64,000 nucleotides of DNA, taken from Rhodothermales bacterium (GTDB taxonomy: Bacteria > Bacteroidota > Rhodothermia > Rhodothermales > JANQRZ01). Shown here piece after piece: positions 51,944 to 60,686 of the stretch. Every line of letters starts with the position of its first letter. Position 1 is the stretch's first letter. The stretch is taken from positions 124,001 to 188,000 of the forward strand of contig JBDUXZ010000031.1 in assembly GCA_039944855.1 (NCBI GenBank), read 5' to 3'. Made by a program: the position numbers and the translations under genes. The notes beneath the pieces were generated by a model, which was given only the letters and a program-made list of their open reading frames with translations, was not told the origin of the DNA and did not search any database.

Positions 51944-53004
51944 ACGTCACGAATGACACGCCGTTCGTCGACGGCCTCGCGATTGGCATGGGGCCGGACC
52001 GGAAGCCGTGCCTCTCGGTCCTGCTCAAGGCCACGTTCCGCATCCCCGTCGGGGCCGACGGCACGCTCGCGCCCGTCGCCGACGAGCAGCAGCCGATCAC
52101 GGCCGACGACGAGTTTTTCAAAGGCGACATCACGGGCAGCGTCCGGCTCGAAACCGACGTCGTCCCGTTCAAGCCTCGCGCCGATGTCGTGGTCGTGGGC
52201 CGGGCGTATGCGCCGGGCGGGAAGCCGGTGCCCGCGCTCGACGCCGCGATCCGCGTGGGGCGCGTGCAGCAGGCCGTCCGCGTCTTCGGCAACCGGCGGT
52301 GGGTCTTCCCGACCCGGCTCGTGATGGTGCCGGTCATGTCCGACCCCGAGCCGTTCACCGAGATGCCGCTCGTCTACGAACGGGCCTTCGGCGGGTTCGA
52401 CCACAAAGGGCGCGCGTGGAGCCCGCAGAACCACATCGGGCGCGGCTTCATCGGGAAGAAGACACGCGAGTCCGTGGATGGCAAGCCGCTCCCGAACCTC
52501 GAAGACCCCCGCCGCCCGATCCGCTCGTGGGACGACCAGCCTGCGCCCGTCGGGTTCGGGTTCTACGGCCGGAGCTGGCAGCCCCGCGCCGCCCTCACCG
52601 GCCGGAACCTCAACGACCTCGACCCCGAGTTCGGCCTGCCCGCCGACTTCGACTTCGGGTTTTACAACGGTGCGCACCCCGCACTTCAGGTGCCCGGCTA
52701 CCTCGTCGGGAATGAGGAGGTCGAGCTCCGTCACCTCACGCCCGACGGCTACCGCCGCTTTCGCCTCGCCGGCGTTCAGCCCCGCCTCGGGCTCAGCGTG
52801 TACACCGACGGGCTCGGCCCGGACGAGGCCGCAGCGGTCGATCCGCAGGCTCGGCCGGTGCAGACACACGCCCTCGCCGCCAACCTCGATACCCTCTTGT
52901 TTTTAACGGACGAAGGCGTATTCTGCCAGGTGTGGCGCGGGACCCACACCCTTCCTGAACTTAGCCTCGACACGATTGCGGGCATCGACCTCCGCATGGC
53001 GTGA
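51940..53004 (+). CDS. DUF2169 T6SS cargo adaptor (second copy)
   Basis: 354 residues. Shares the pattern of the first copy: LSVLLKATFRIP, VFGNRRWVFP, FTEMPLVYERAFGGFD, LPNLEDPRRPI, PVGFGFYGRSWQPR, FYNGAHPALQ. Coupled to the pentapeptide gene by the overlapping start. By family analogy it loads the Rhs/PAAR or pentapeptide protein. The two copies are well diverged, so this is an old duplication or independent acquisition. Confidence 0.87.
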   Translation: MNVTNDTPFVDGLAIGMGPDRKPCLSVLLKATFRIPVGADGTLAPVADEQQPITADDEFFKGDITGSVRLETDVVPFKPRADVVVVGRAYAPGGKPVPALDAAIRVGRVQQAVRVFGNRRWVFPTRLVMVPVMSDPEPFTEMPLVYERAFGGFDHKGRAWSPQNHIGRGFIGKKTRESVDGKPLPNLEDPRRPIRSWDDQPAPVGFGFYGRSWQPRAALTGRNLNDLDPEFGLPADFDFGFYNGAHPALQVPGYLVGNEEVELRHLTPDGYRRFRLAGVQPRLGLSVYTDGLGPDEAAAVDPQARPVQTHALAANLDTLLFLTDEGVFCQVWRGTHTLPELSLDTIAGIDLRMA

Positions 53005-53028
53005 GCGCGGCCACTTGACTCGATTGAC

Positions 53029-54840
53029 ATGAGCGACGTACACAAGAACGTAGGCCTCTTCATCTCCTCCGATCCCGACACGACGTCGGTCACGCAGCCC
53101 GGCGCGGGCGCCCAGCGGCGCGAGAAGCGGATGCCGCTGCGGCTCATGCTCGTCGCCGATCTCGTGCCGCAGCAGCGCCCGAGCCGGACCGAGTCCGTCG
53201 CGCGGCGGGTGGACGTGAACAGCTTCGCCGGGGTGATGGAGGAGTGGAAGCCCGCGCTCCGCATCGAGGTCCCGAATCGGCTGAGTCCGCAGCCGGCGTC
53301 GCTGGAGATCGGGCTGCGGTTCACGTCGCTCAAAGACTTCGCGCCCGCCGCGATCGCGCGGCAGGTCCCGGCCCTGGCCCGGCTGTTGGCGATCCGTACC
53401 GAAGTCCACGGCGTCCGCACCGAAGGCACCGACCGCGAGACGTTCCGCGCCCGCCTCGCCGAAGCCGGCATCGACGCCGCTTCGGCCGACGGACTCTACG
53501 GCCAGCTCACCGTCGAGCCACCGAAGCCGAAGCCCGCGAAGCCGAAGACGGACGACCCGCTCGACCGGCTGATGGGCCTCGTGGACACGGGGGATGGGAG
53601 CGACGACGAGCCGGTCGGCATCGGCGCCGCGCTCGCCGACGCGGTGTCGGACGGCGCGCCGCGCATCGCGGCCTCGGCCGCCGACAAAATCTTGGCGGAC
53701 TTTGACGCGAAGCTCGGTGGGCAACTCCGCGCGATCATCGAGCACCCGGACCTCCGCCGGCTCGAAGCCGCGTGGCGTGGGCTGAAGCTGCTCGTCGACC
53801 GGCTGCCCTTCCGCGAGGGCGTCCTGCTCGACGTGGTTCCCGCCCGCCGCGAGAGCCTCAGCGAGACCGTCTATTACCAAGTGCTCGTCCCCGAGCACGA
53901 GGCCGCCGACGCCGGCGACCCGCTCACCGCCGTCATCCTCGGCTTCGCCTTCGACAACAGCCAGGCCGACGTCGAACTGCTCGACGACCTCGCCGGGACG
54001 GGGGCGAGCCTGCAGGCGCCGTTCATCGCCTCCGCCGCGCCGGGATTCTTCGGGTTCGACGCGCCCGAGGCGATCGGGCCGCTGCCGCTCGTGCCGCAGT
54101 TGATGCAGGGCCCGGAGTACATCCACTGGAACAAGCTCCGTGACAAAGACGAAGCGCGGCACCTCGCGCTCGCGTTCCCCCCGTTCCTCCTCCGCCCGCC
54201 GTACGGGCCGGAGCATCCGTCGAAGGAGGTCCCCGTCGAAGAGCAAGGCTACCTGTGGGGCGGCGGCGCGCTCGCCGTCGCGCTCGCGATGGCCGATTCG
54301 CTCGCCAAAACGGACTGGCCGACACACCTCACCGGCCGTCCCGTCGACGATCTCCCGATCTGGGAGACCGACCGGGGCACGACGCCGCTCGCCGTCCTGC
54401 TGCCCGAAGGGAAAGCCGCCGAACTCGGCGACGCCGGGTTCGTCGCGCTCACCGGCACGGCCAACCGCGACCGGCTGCAGATCGCGCAGGCTCCCAACGC
54501 CTCGCGGCCCCAGATTTTCGACGACGCCGAGAAGACCGCGCACGCGGCAGCGCACGCGACGCTCGGGTGCGGCCTCTTCGCCGCGCGGGCGGCCCACCGC
54601 CTGCTCCTCCTGCCCGCCGAAATCGATGCCTCGGCGGATCTGGAAACGAAGACGGCAGCCGTCGTCGCGCGGCTTCGTAGTTTCCTCGGCGGAGACGAGG
54701 CCTCGGTCACGGCCGATCCTGTCCCCGACGCCGAGATCGAGGGGTACGACCTGCTTGCCATCCGCATGCAGCCGCCGCGCCACGTGTTGAGCACGCCGGT
54801 CCACCTCGCCATCGGCTTGCCGATTCCGAGAAAAGAATGA
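53029..54840 (+). CDS. Natural TssB-TssC fusion (paralogous T6SS sheath protein)
   Basis: 603 residues. Residues about 33-150 match TssB (KRMPLRLMLVADL, SFAGVMEEWKP, LRFTSLKDFAPAAIARQVPALARLLAIR). A Lys/Pro linker (PKPKPAKPKTDDPLDRL, near 164-180) joins them to a TssC-like part: FDAKLGGQLRAI, RRLEAAWRGLKLLVDR, LIGFAFDNS-type segment, FFGFDAPEAI, HWNKLRDKDEARHLALAFPPFLLRPPYGP, YLWGGGALAVA. The dedicated tssB and tssC genes are separate at 22191-24301, so this is an extra sheath-type protein in the cargo region. Role unknown: decoy, modified sheath or structural cap. Confidence 0.85.
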   Translation: MSDVHKNVGLFISSDPDTTSVTQPGAGAQRREKRMPLRLMLVADLVPQQRPSRTESVARRVDVNSFAGVMEEWKPALRIEVPNRLSPQPASLEIGLRFTSLKDFAPAAIARQVPALARLLAIRTEVHGVRTEGTDRETFRARLAEAGIDAASADGLYGQLTVEPPKPKPAKPKTDDPLDRLMGLVDTGDGSDDEPVGIGAALADAVSDGAPRIAASAADKILADFDAKLGGQLRAIIEHPDLRRLEAAWRGLKLLVDRLPFREGVLLDVVPARRESLSETVYYQVLVPEHEAADAGDPLTAVILGFAFDNSQADVELLDDLAGTGASLQAPFIASAAPGFFGFDAPEAIGPLPLVPQLMQGPEYIHWNKLRDKDEARHLALAFPPFLLRPPYGPEHPSKEVPVEEQGYLWGGGALAVALAMADSLAKTDWPTHLTGRPVDDLPIWETDRGTTPLAVLLPEGKAAELGDAGFVALTGTANRDRLQIAQAPNASRPQIFDDAEKTAHAAAHATLGCGLFAARAAHRLLLLPAEIDASADLETKTAAVVARLRSFLGGDEASVTADPVPDAEIEGYDLLAIRMQPPRHVLSTPVHLAIGLPIPRKE

Positions 54841-54940
54841 GGCGGGGACGGCCCGCGTTGCAGAGGAACGACGTTACCTATACGTTAAGGCGCAGTCCCG
54901 ACACGAGGCCTGACCTTCTGCCCTCCCGAGTCCTACTTTT

Positions 54941-56695
54941 TTGAGCTCGTATCCCTACTCCGCTTCCCAGCCGACAGGGGCGCGCCCCGAGATCTTGGTG
55001 CGTGTCGAGGGGAGCAGTGTGCCCGGTCTCGAGCGAGCCTTCACCGAAGCCTTTACGATCGGGCGGGGGATTCAGGCGACGCTCCACGTGGACTCCGGCC
55101 GTGTCAGCCGCATCCACGCCGAGGTGCTTCTCGAGGACAGCCAGTGGGTGCTTCGGGACGCAGGGAGTACGAACGGTACCTACTGCGACGGAGAGCGGAT
55201 CGATGAGATGCCCCTGGCGGGGGAAATCGTCGTGCGGCTCGGGCGCGACGGACCGGCCGTGCATTTCAAGGTGCAGGACCGCGCGCCTGTGAGAGAGTCC
55301 GCCGAGACGGCGGTGACGGAAGAGGCGCCCATCGAGATCTTAGAGGAGAAGGCCGAAGCCGATCGGATCGGTCGCAGAACCTCGCCCGACCGAGGGTGGA
55401 TGGGTGCCGGGGTACCTGAGGAGCTTGCTCCGAGCGTGCCGTCGGCAGGTGCGAGCGCTCCGCAGCAGAACGGAGGACCCGCGTCGAGCAAAGCGAAGGA
55501 TCCCAAGGCCTCCGTAAGCCAAGTGATCCGGCGCTACTTCGAAGAGGGAGCCGACGGGCCGGTCGGGGAGCGGACGATGATGATCCGCCAGGCCTATCAG
55601 CAGGTCCAGACCAAACAGAAACGGGCCTACGGCGGCATCATCGGTGGCGTGGCGGTGCTGCTGATTCTGGCGCTCGCCTTCGCCATTTGGCAGCAGATCC
55701 GGGTAGAGCGGTTGGAAGGGACGGCCGAGTCCCTGTTCTACGAGATGAAGGAGCAGGACCTGGAGACGGCCCAACTCCGTCTGCTGGCCGAAGAAGGCGG
55801 GAACGCCGACCTCGCGGCCCAACTCGACAACATCGAGGCGCGTCGCCTCCGCAAAGCCGAACTCTACGAGGGGTACATCGAGGAACTCGGCCTCTACCGC
55901 AAGCTCTCGCCGCAGGAACGGGAGATCTACCGCGTCGCCCGCATCTTCAACGAGAGCGAGTTCACGATGCCGGCGGGCTTCGTGCGCGAGATCAAAGGGG
56001 TCATCACCGAGTGGCAGAGCTCGGGCCGGTTCGAGAACGCCGTCCGGCTCGCCGAGCGCAACGGGTACACGCCCGCGATCGTCCGGACGATGCAGGCCTA
56101 CGGCCTCCCGCCCGAGTTCTTCTACCTCGCGCTGCAGGAGAGCAACTTCGACACGTGCATCAGCGGGCCGCAAACGCGGTGGGGCATCGCGAAAGGGATG
56201 TGGCAGTTCATCCCGACGACCGCGCAGGCCTACGGCCTCGTGACGGGGCCTCGCGTCGATCTCCGCGTCTGCGACCCGCAGGATGAACGCCACGACTTCG
56301 CCCTCGCCACCGACGCCGCCGCTCGCTACCTCCTCTACATCTACACCCACCTGGCCCACGCCTCCGGCCTGCTCGTGATGGCGTCCTACAACTGGGGCGA
56401 GCACCGCGTCGCATCGAAACTCGATCAACTCCCGGAGACGCCCCTCGAACTCGTGCAGCAAGACTTTGAGGGCATCCCGGAGAACCCGCAGCAGCGTAAC
56501 TATTGGCGGTTCCTCAACGAGTACCGAGACCGCATGCCGGATGAGACGAAGAACTACGTCCTCCATATCTTCGCCGCAGCCGTGATCGGGCAGAACCCAC
56601 GCCTCTTCGGGTTCGACTTCGATAACCCGCTGGAGCCTTACCTCCAGGATGCTGCGTCGAGCCCCTCTGCAGCTGCTCTCCCTCCCCACCCCTGA
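54941..56695 (+). CDS. FHA - transmembrane - lytic transglycosylase (SLT) fusion
   Basis: 584 residues from a TTG (54941) preceded by an in-frame stop. The N-terminal cytoplasmic FHA domain (about 15-110) has TIGRGIQATLHV, SRIHAEVLLED and STNGTYCDG. After a Ser/Pro linker comes one transmembrane helix (about 228-250), a periplasmic coiled-coil region and an SLT domain (about 380-560) with LALQESNFD (catalytic Glu), KGMWQFIPTTAQAYGL and ASYNWGEH. So phosphothreonine recognition in the cytoplasm is joined to peptidoglycan cleavage outside. It lies directly before the PP2C and kinase genes. I know no named family with this order. Confidence 0.85.
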   Translation: MSSYPYSASQPTGARPEILVRVEGSSVPGLERAFTEAFTIGRGIQATLHVDSGRVSRIHAEVLLEDSQWVLRDAGSTNGTYCDGERIDEMPLAGEIVVRLGRDGPAVHFKVQDRAPVRESAETAVTEEAPIEILEEKAEADRIGRRTSPDRGWMGAGVPEELAPSVPSAGASAPQQNGGPASSKAKDPKASVSQVIRRYFEEGADGPVGERTMMIRQAYQQVQTKQKRAYGGIIGGVAVLLILALAFAIWQQIRVERLEGTAESLFYEMKEQDLETAQLRLLAEEGGNADLAAQLDNIEARRLRKAELYEGYIEELGLYRKLSPQEREIYRVARIFNESEFTMPAGFVREIKGVITEWQSSGRFENAVRLAERNGYTPAIVRTMQAYGLPPEFFYLALQESNFDTCISGPQTRWGIAKGMWQFIPTTAQAYGLVTGPRVDLRVCDPQDERHDFALATDAAARYLLYIYTHLAHASGLLVMASYNWGEHRVASKLDQLPETPLELVQQDFEGIPENPQQRNYWRFLNEYRDRMPDETKNYVLHIFAAAVIGQNPRLFGFDFDNPLEPYLQDAASSPSAAALPPHP

Positions 56696-56706
56696 TCCGC
56701 TCGCTC

Positions 56707-57468
56707 ATGCTGTGGAAGCGCTCCGCTCGCCCGCTCACCATCCACTTCGGCGCCAAGTCTGACGTCGGCCAGGTCCGTACGGAAAACCAAGACGACTTCG
56801 GCCGCTTCCCCGTCGTGCGGTCTTCGCGTAATGGAGAGCACTTGTTCGTCGTGGCCGATGGGATGGGGGGGCACGAGGACGGGGGGCACGCGAGCCGGGT
56901 CGCCGTTGAGGCAGTCGGCGACACGTACTTCGGTAGCTCGGAAGGCTCCGTCGAAGACCGGTTGCACCGCTCGGTCGGCGAGGCCAACGCCCGGGTATAT
57001 CAGTTCGCGCAGGGCGGCGGGATCCCGAAGAAAATGGGAACGACTTGCACGGCTCTCGCGCTTGTGGGGGAGGATGCGTATCTCGCCCACGTCGGAGATA
57101 GCCGGGCATATCTCATCAACAAGAAGGGGATCGTGCAGCTCTCGCGGGACCACACGCTCGTGGAGGCCCTGATGCGCGAGGGCGTGCTGACCGTAGACGA
57201 GGCCGCGCGGCATCCGCAGCGGCACGCGCTCGTCCGGGCCATCGGGATCGAGCCGCAAGTGCAGGTGGACGTGAAGCAACTCCACACGCCCCAAGCCGGC
57301 GACGCCTTCCTGCTGTGTTCTGATGGGCTGGCTCGCGTAACGAACATCGAGATCCGCGATATCGTCCGCTCAGAGGCCCCACAGCAGGCCGCCGAGACCC
57401 TCGTTCAGCTCGCCAACGATCGGGGCGGCCACGATAATGTGACGGTACTGGTGGTAAAGGTAGAATAA
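56707..57468 (+). CDS. PP2C-family serine/threonine phosphatase (PppA-like)
   Basis: 253 residues. PP2C motifs with metal-binding aspartates: DVGQVRTENQDDF, FVVADGMGGHEDGG, AYLAHVGDSRAYLI, LSRDHTLVEALM, LLCSDGLAR and GGHDNVTVLVV. Length is that of small bacterial Stp/PppA enzymes. With the downstream kinase it forms an on/off pair likely acting on FHA partners (TagH, FHA-SLT). Starts 12 bases after the FHA-SLT gene. Confidence 0.92.
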   Translation: MLWKRSARPLTIHFGAKSDVGQVRTENQDDFGRFPVVRSSRNGEHLFVVADGMGGHEDGGHASRVAVEAVGDTYFGSSEGSVEDRLHRSVGEANARVYQFAQGGGIPKKMGTTCTALALVGEDAYLAHVGDSRAYLINKKGIVQLSRDHTLVEALMREGVLTVDEAARHPQRHALVRAIGIEPQVQVDVKQLHTPQAGDAFLLCSDGLARVTNIEIRDIVRSEAPQQAAETLVQLANDRGGHDNVTVLVVKVE

Positions 57469-57528
57469 GTTATAGTTTTCGTACTCTAGGCCTGCTGGCT
57501 TTTCGATTCCCGACGCGCCCCCTGGTTC

Positions 57529-59508
57529 ATGCCTGACACGTACATCGGCCAAGAGATCGACGGCTTCCGCATCCTTGAGGAGCTAGGGCGCGGCGGGATG
57601 GGCGTGGTGTACAAGGCGGAGGACGTGGCGCTCGCCCGGCCGGTCGCGCTCAAGATGATCGCCCGTGAACTGTCCCGCGACGAGTCGTTCGTGCGGCGCT
57701 TCCGCTCCGAGGCCCGCGCCCTCGCCCGGATTAACAGCTCGTACATCACGAGCATCTACGCGCTGCGCCGGACCGACGACGGCATCTTCATCGTGATGGA
57801 GTTCATCGGGGGCGGGACCCTCGGCGATAAGATGGAGCGGGGGCCGGTGCGCTGGGCCGACATCCGGGCCCCGTTCCTCGAGATGATCTCGGCGCTCGAA
57901 CACGCGCACGGCGTCGGCGTCATCCACCGGGATATCAAGCCGGGCAACATCCTCCTCACCGAGGACGGCCACGTCAAGGTGACGGACTTCGGCCTTGCCA
58001 AGCTCCATACGGCCGACCAGGGGATGACCGTCACACAGGGGATTGCGGGGACGCTCTACTACATGTCCCCCGAGCAGGTCAAGGGCGAGCGCAACCTCGA
58101 CGGCCGCAGCGACCTCTACGCCCTCGGCATCACGATCTACGAAGCGCTCAGCGGCCGCCTGCCTTTCGACCGTGGCGGCAGCGAGTTCTCGACGATGCGG
58201 AAGATCGTCGAGGACCAGTACCCGCCCCTGGGAGAGTTCGCCCGCGACCTCCCGCCCGGCCTCGAATCTGCCGTAATGAAGGCGCTTGCCAAATCCCCCG
58301 ACGACCGCTACGCGAATGCGGCGGCGATGCGGGAGGCGTTTGAGGCCATTCCCGGCGATGCGGCTCCGGCTAGGCTTAACACCAACGGACCGCCACCGCG
58401 TCGGGAGGCGGAGACGGTGGTAGCGGGGGAGGCGTATCAGTCGGCTCCCCCGCCCGTGGTGACGAAGCAGGCGGTGCCGAAGCAGCGCATGATGATTGGC
58501 GGTGGGGTATTCGCGGTGCTCGCGCTCGCCGCCCTCGCCTATTTCTTCTGGCCCTCGGGCAGCACGACCCCGCTCAGCGTGAGTACCGATCCGCCCGGCG
58601 CGGCCGTGTACTTCGACGGGCGAGAGATAGGCCGGACGCCGCTGGAGTCTGTCGCGGTGAGGGGGGAGGGCGGGCGGCTTCGGGTCGAGCGGGTAGGCTA
58701 CGCAACCGTCGATACAACGCTTTCCTTCACTGAGGGGGAGCCGATGAACCTCCTCCTGCCGCTCGTGGCGGTCGCCTCTACGGGGGATGGGAACGTTGGC
58801 AGCGCGCGGGTCGCGCTCCTCAACGTAGCGTCGAACCCGTCCGGCGCTACCGTCGTCATCGACGGGCAGCGGGTAGGGGAGACGCCCTACACACACCGTG
58901 ACAGCACGGGCCGCCCGCTCTCGGTCCGTCTCGAACGACGCGGCTACCAGCCATACAGCGAGACGGGCGTCGTCCTCAACCCCGCGTCGCCGAGAGAAAT
59001 CCGCGCCGATCTAGAACGCGTCACCACCCTGCCTTCGGACAATGCGCCGCCGGGCAACACCGCATCCGATCCTCCTCCGGCCCAGACGGGCACACTCGTC
59101 CTCCGGTCTAATGAGGGCGGCACGGTGACGGTCAACGGGCAGAGCAGGCCCGATTCCGGCACGTTCACCGTCCCGGTTGGTACCCAGACCGTCCGGTGTA
59201 CGCATCCAGACTACGGTAACGCCACCGGCCCCGTCACGATTCGCGCCGGGCAGACCACCACGGCGACGTGCTACTTCCAGGCGAACGTCAACGTGCAGGC
59301 CACAGGCGAGTCGACATGGGGCTCCGTATGGGTCAACAACCGGAACGCCGGCGAGACCGGCGTCATCAAGCTTCCCCCCGGCACTCACACCGTCGAGGTG
59401 CGGCGCAGCGGGTTTAGGTCCGTCGAACCGCCACAACCGGTTACCATTCGGGCAGGGTTAGTACAGCAAACCGAACGGTTGGTATTCACTCTGCAGAAGG
59501 AGGAGTGA
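57529..59508 (+). CDS. Transmembrane Ser/Thr kinase with PEGA repeats (PpkA-like)
   Basis: 659 residues. Kinase domain (about 9-270): LGRGGMGVVYKAED, ALKMI, IHRDIKPGNILL, VTDFGLAK, YYMSPEQVKGE. Residues about 323-341 form one transmembrane helix, followed by about four PEGA-type beta domains outside (TDPPGAAVYFDGREIG, SNPSGATVVIDGQRVG, and two more diverged). The outside part may sense envelope damage or wall contact. In Pseudomonas PpkA activates T6SS by phosphorylating Fha1; the same role is inferred here from the phosphatase and FHA proteins next door. Confidence 0.92.
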   Translation: MPDTYIGQEIDGFRILEELGRGGMGVVYKAEDVALARPVALKMIARELSRDESFVRRFRSEARALARINSSYITSIYALRRTDDGIFIVMEFIGGGTLGDKMERGPVRWADIRAPFLEMISALEHAHGVGVIHRDIKPGNILLTEDGHVKVTDFGLAKLHTADQGMTVTQGIAGTLYYMSPEQVKGERNLDGRSDLYALGITIYEALSGRLPFDRGGSEFSTMRKIVEDQYPPLGEFARDLPPGLESAVMKALAKSPDDRYANAAAMREAFEAIPGDAAPARLNTNGPPPRREAETVVAGEAYQSAPPPVVTKQAVPKQRMMIGGGVFAVLALAALAYFFWPSGSTTPLSVSTDPPGAAVYFDGREIGRTPLESVAVRGEGGRLRVERVGYATVDTTLSFTEGEPMNLLLPLVAVASTGDGNVGSARVALLNVASNPSGATVVIDGQRVGETPYTHRDSTGRPLSVRLERRGYQPYSETGVVLNPASPREIRADLERVTTLPSDNAPPGNTASDPPPAQTGTLVLRSNEGGTVTVNGQSRPDSGTFTVPVGTQTVRCTHPDYGNATGPVTIRAGQTTTATCYFQANVNVQATGESTWGSVWVNNRNAGETGVIKLPPGTHTVEVRRSGFRSVEPPQPVTIRAGLVQQTERLVFTLQKEE

Positions 59509-59588
59509 CAAGTTCTCGGTTGCTCCTATATTGTTACGCCTTACACGCTTTCGTGCTAGGGATTTGTCAGCCAACGAGGTACTTCGCG

Positions 59589-60620
59589 ATGTCTCCGATT
59601 ATGTCCCGCCTACTCTGTGCAATCTTTTGTTTCGTCGGTCTGTTGGGCGCGAGCGCTCAAGCGCAAGAGGCGTCCCTGCAGAAGGCTGTCGAAGCCTTCA
59701 CGGCCGGTGAGTACGACCAGGCCATCAACGGCTTCGCTGCGCTGATCGAAGACGGCTCTGCTGACAAGACCGTCAAGAAGGAGGCGCTCCAGTACCTCGG
59801 CCGTGCCTACGTTGCCAAACGCGCTTTCGACGACGCCCGCTCGACGATCGACCGACTGCTCGACCTCGAGCCCCCGCTCGTCGAGCTCGACCCCGACGAC
59901 GAGCCGCCGTCGCTGATGAAGCTCTACTACGAGGTCCGCCGCGACTACGCCGGCTACGAAGTGCAGCGCCCCGAGCCGGGGATGAAGACCCTGGCTGTGA
60001 TGGACTTCACGAACAGCTCCGTCGACGAGAAAGAGCGCTTCGACCCGATGCAGCAGGGGTTCGCGTCGATGATGATCAACTACCTCGAAGGCTCCACCGA
60101 TCTGAAGGTGGTCGAGCGCGAGCGGATCCAGTGGCTCCTCGACGAACTCGAACTCCAACGTGACGACGGCATCGTCGATCAGGCCTCGGCCGTGCGCACC
60201 GGGCAGCTCCTCGGCGCGAATGCGGTCCTCTTCGGCGCCTTCACGGTGCACGAAAAGCAGATGTGGATCTCGGCTCGCCTCGTGAAAGTCGAGACGGGGG
60301 AAATCCTGCTGGCCGAGCAGATCTTCGGGAAGCGGGACGAGTTTTTCGAGCTCGTCGAGAAGCTGTCCGATCAGGTGACCGAGGCGATCGGCGTAGAGCT
60401 TGCCAGCGCCGGGCGAAACAGCGAAGGCGGCAGCGGCAACGGCGGTCAGACGCGCTCCCTCGACGCTCAGCTCTCGTACTCGCAGGGGCTTGGGCTGATC
60501 GAACAGGAGAAATATCAGGAGGCCTACGACAAGTTCTTGGAAGCGCTCGAGTACGATCCCCAGTATGCCGACGCCCGCCGACGAGCGGACAGCCTGCGCC
60601 CCCAACTCGCGGCGAACTAA
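59589..60620 (+). CDS. CsgG/TolB-like exported protein with TPR-like repeats
   Basis: About 343 residues (a start four codons later at 59601 is also good). Signal peptide (MSRLLCAIFCFVGLLGASAQAQ). N-terminal TPR-like helices (AVEAFTAGEYDQAINGF), a CsgG/FlgO-type core (KTLAVMDFTNSS, EGSTDLKVVERERIQWLLDELELQ, QLLGANAVLFGAFTVHE), and a C-terminal TPR (YDKFLEALEYDPQYADA). Such proteins are periplasmic or outer-membrane associated. It follows the kinase by 80 bases and may be part of its sensing module. Confidence 0.78.
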   Translation: MSPIMSRLLCAIFCFVGLLGASAQAQEASLQKAVEAFTAGEYDQAINGFAALIEDGSADKTVKKEALQYLGRAYVAKRAFDDARSTIDRLLDLEPPLVELDPDDEPPSLMKLYYEVRRDYAGYEVQRPEPGMKTLAVMDFTNSSVDEKERFDPMQQGFASMMINYLEGSTDLKVVERERIQWLLDELELQRDDGIVDQASAVRTGQLLGANAVLFGAFTVHEKQMWISARLVKVETGEILLAEQIFGKRDEFFELVEKLSDQVTEAIGVELASAGRNSEGGSGNGGQTRSLDAQLSYSQGLGLIEQEKYQEAYDKFLEALEYDPQYADARRRADSLRPQLAAN

Positions 60621-60686
60621 CCCACGCGAACAGTACGGGCGCAGTCCACCGGGTCGCGCCCCCACCAACCGCCATCCAACGCCCCT

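Noticed and set aside
53029-54840. TssB-TssC fusion as a sequencing artefact
   Set aside because: Separate tssB and tssC exist elsewhere with different sequence, and the fused frame has a proper linker with no disruption.
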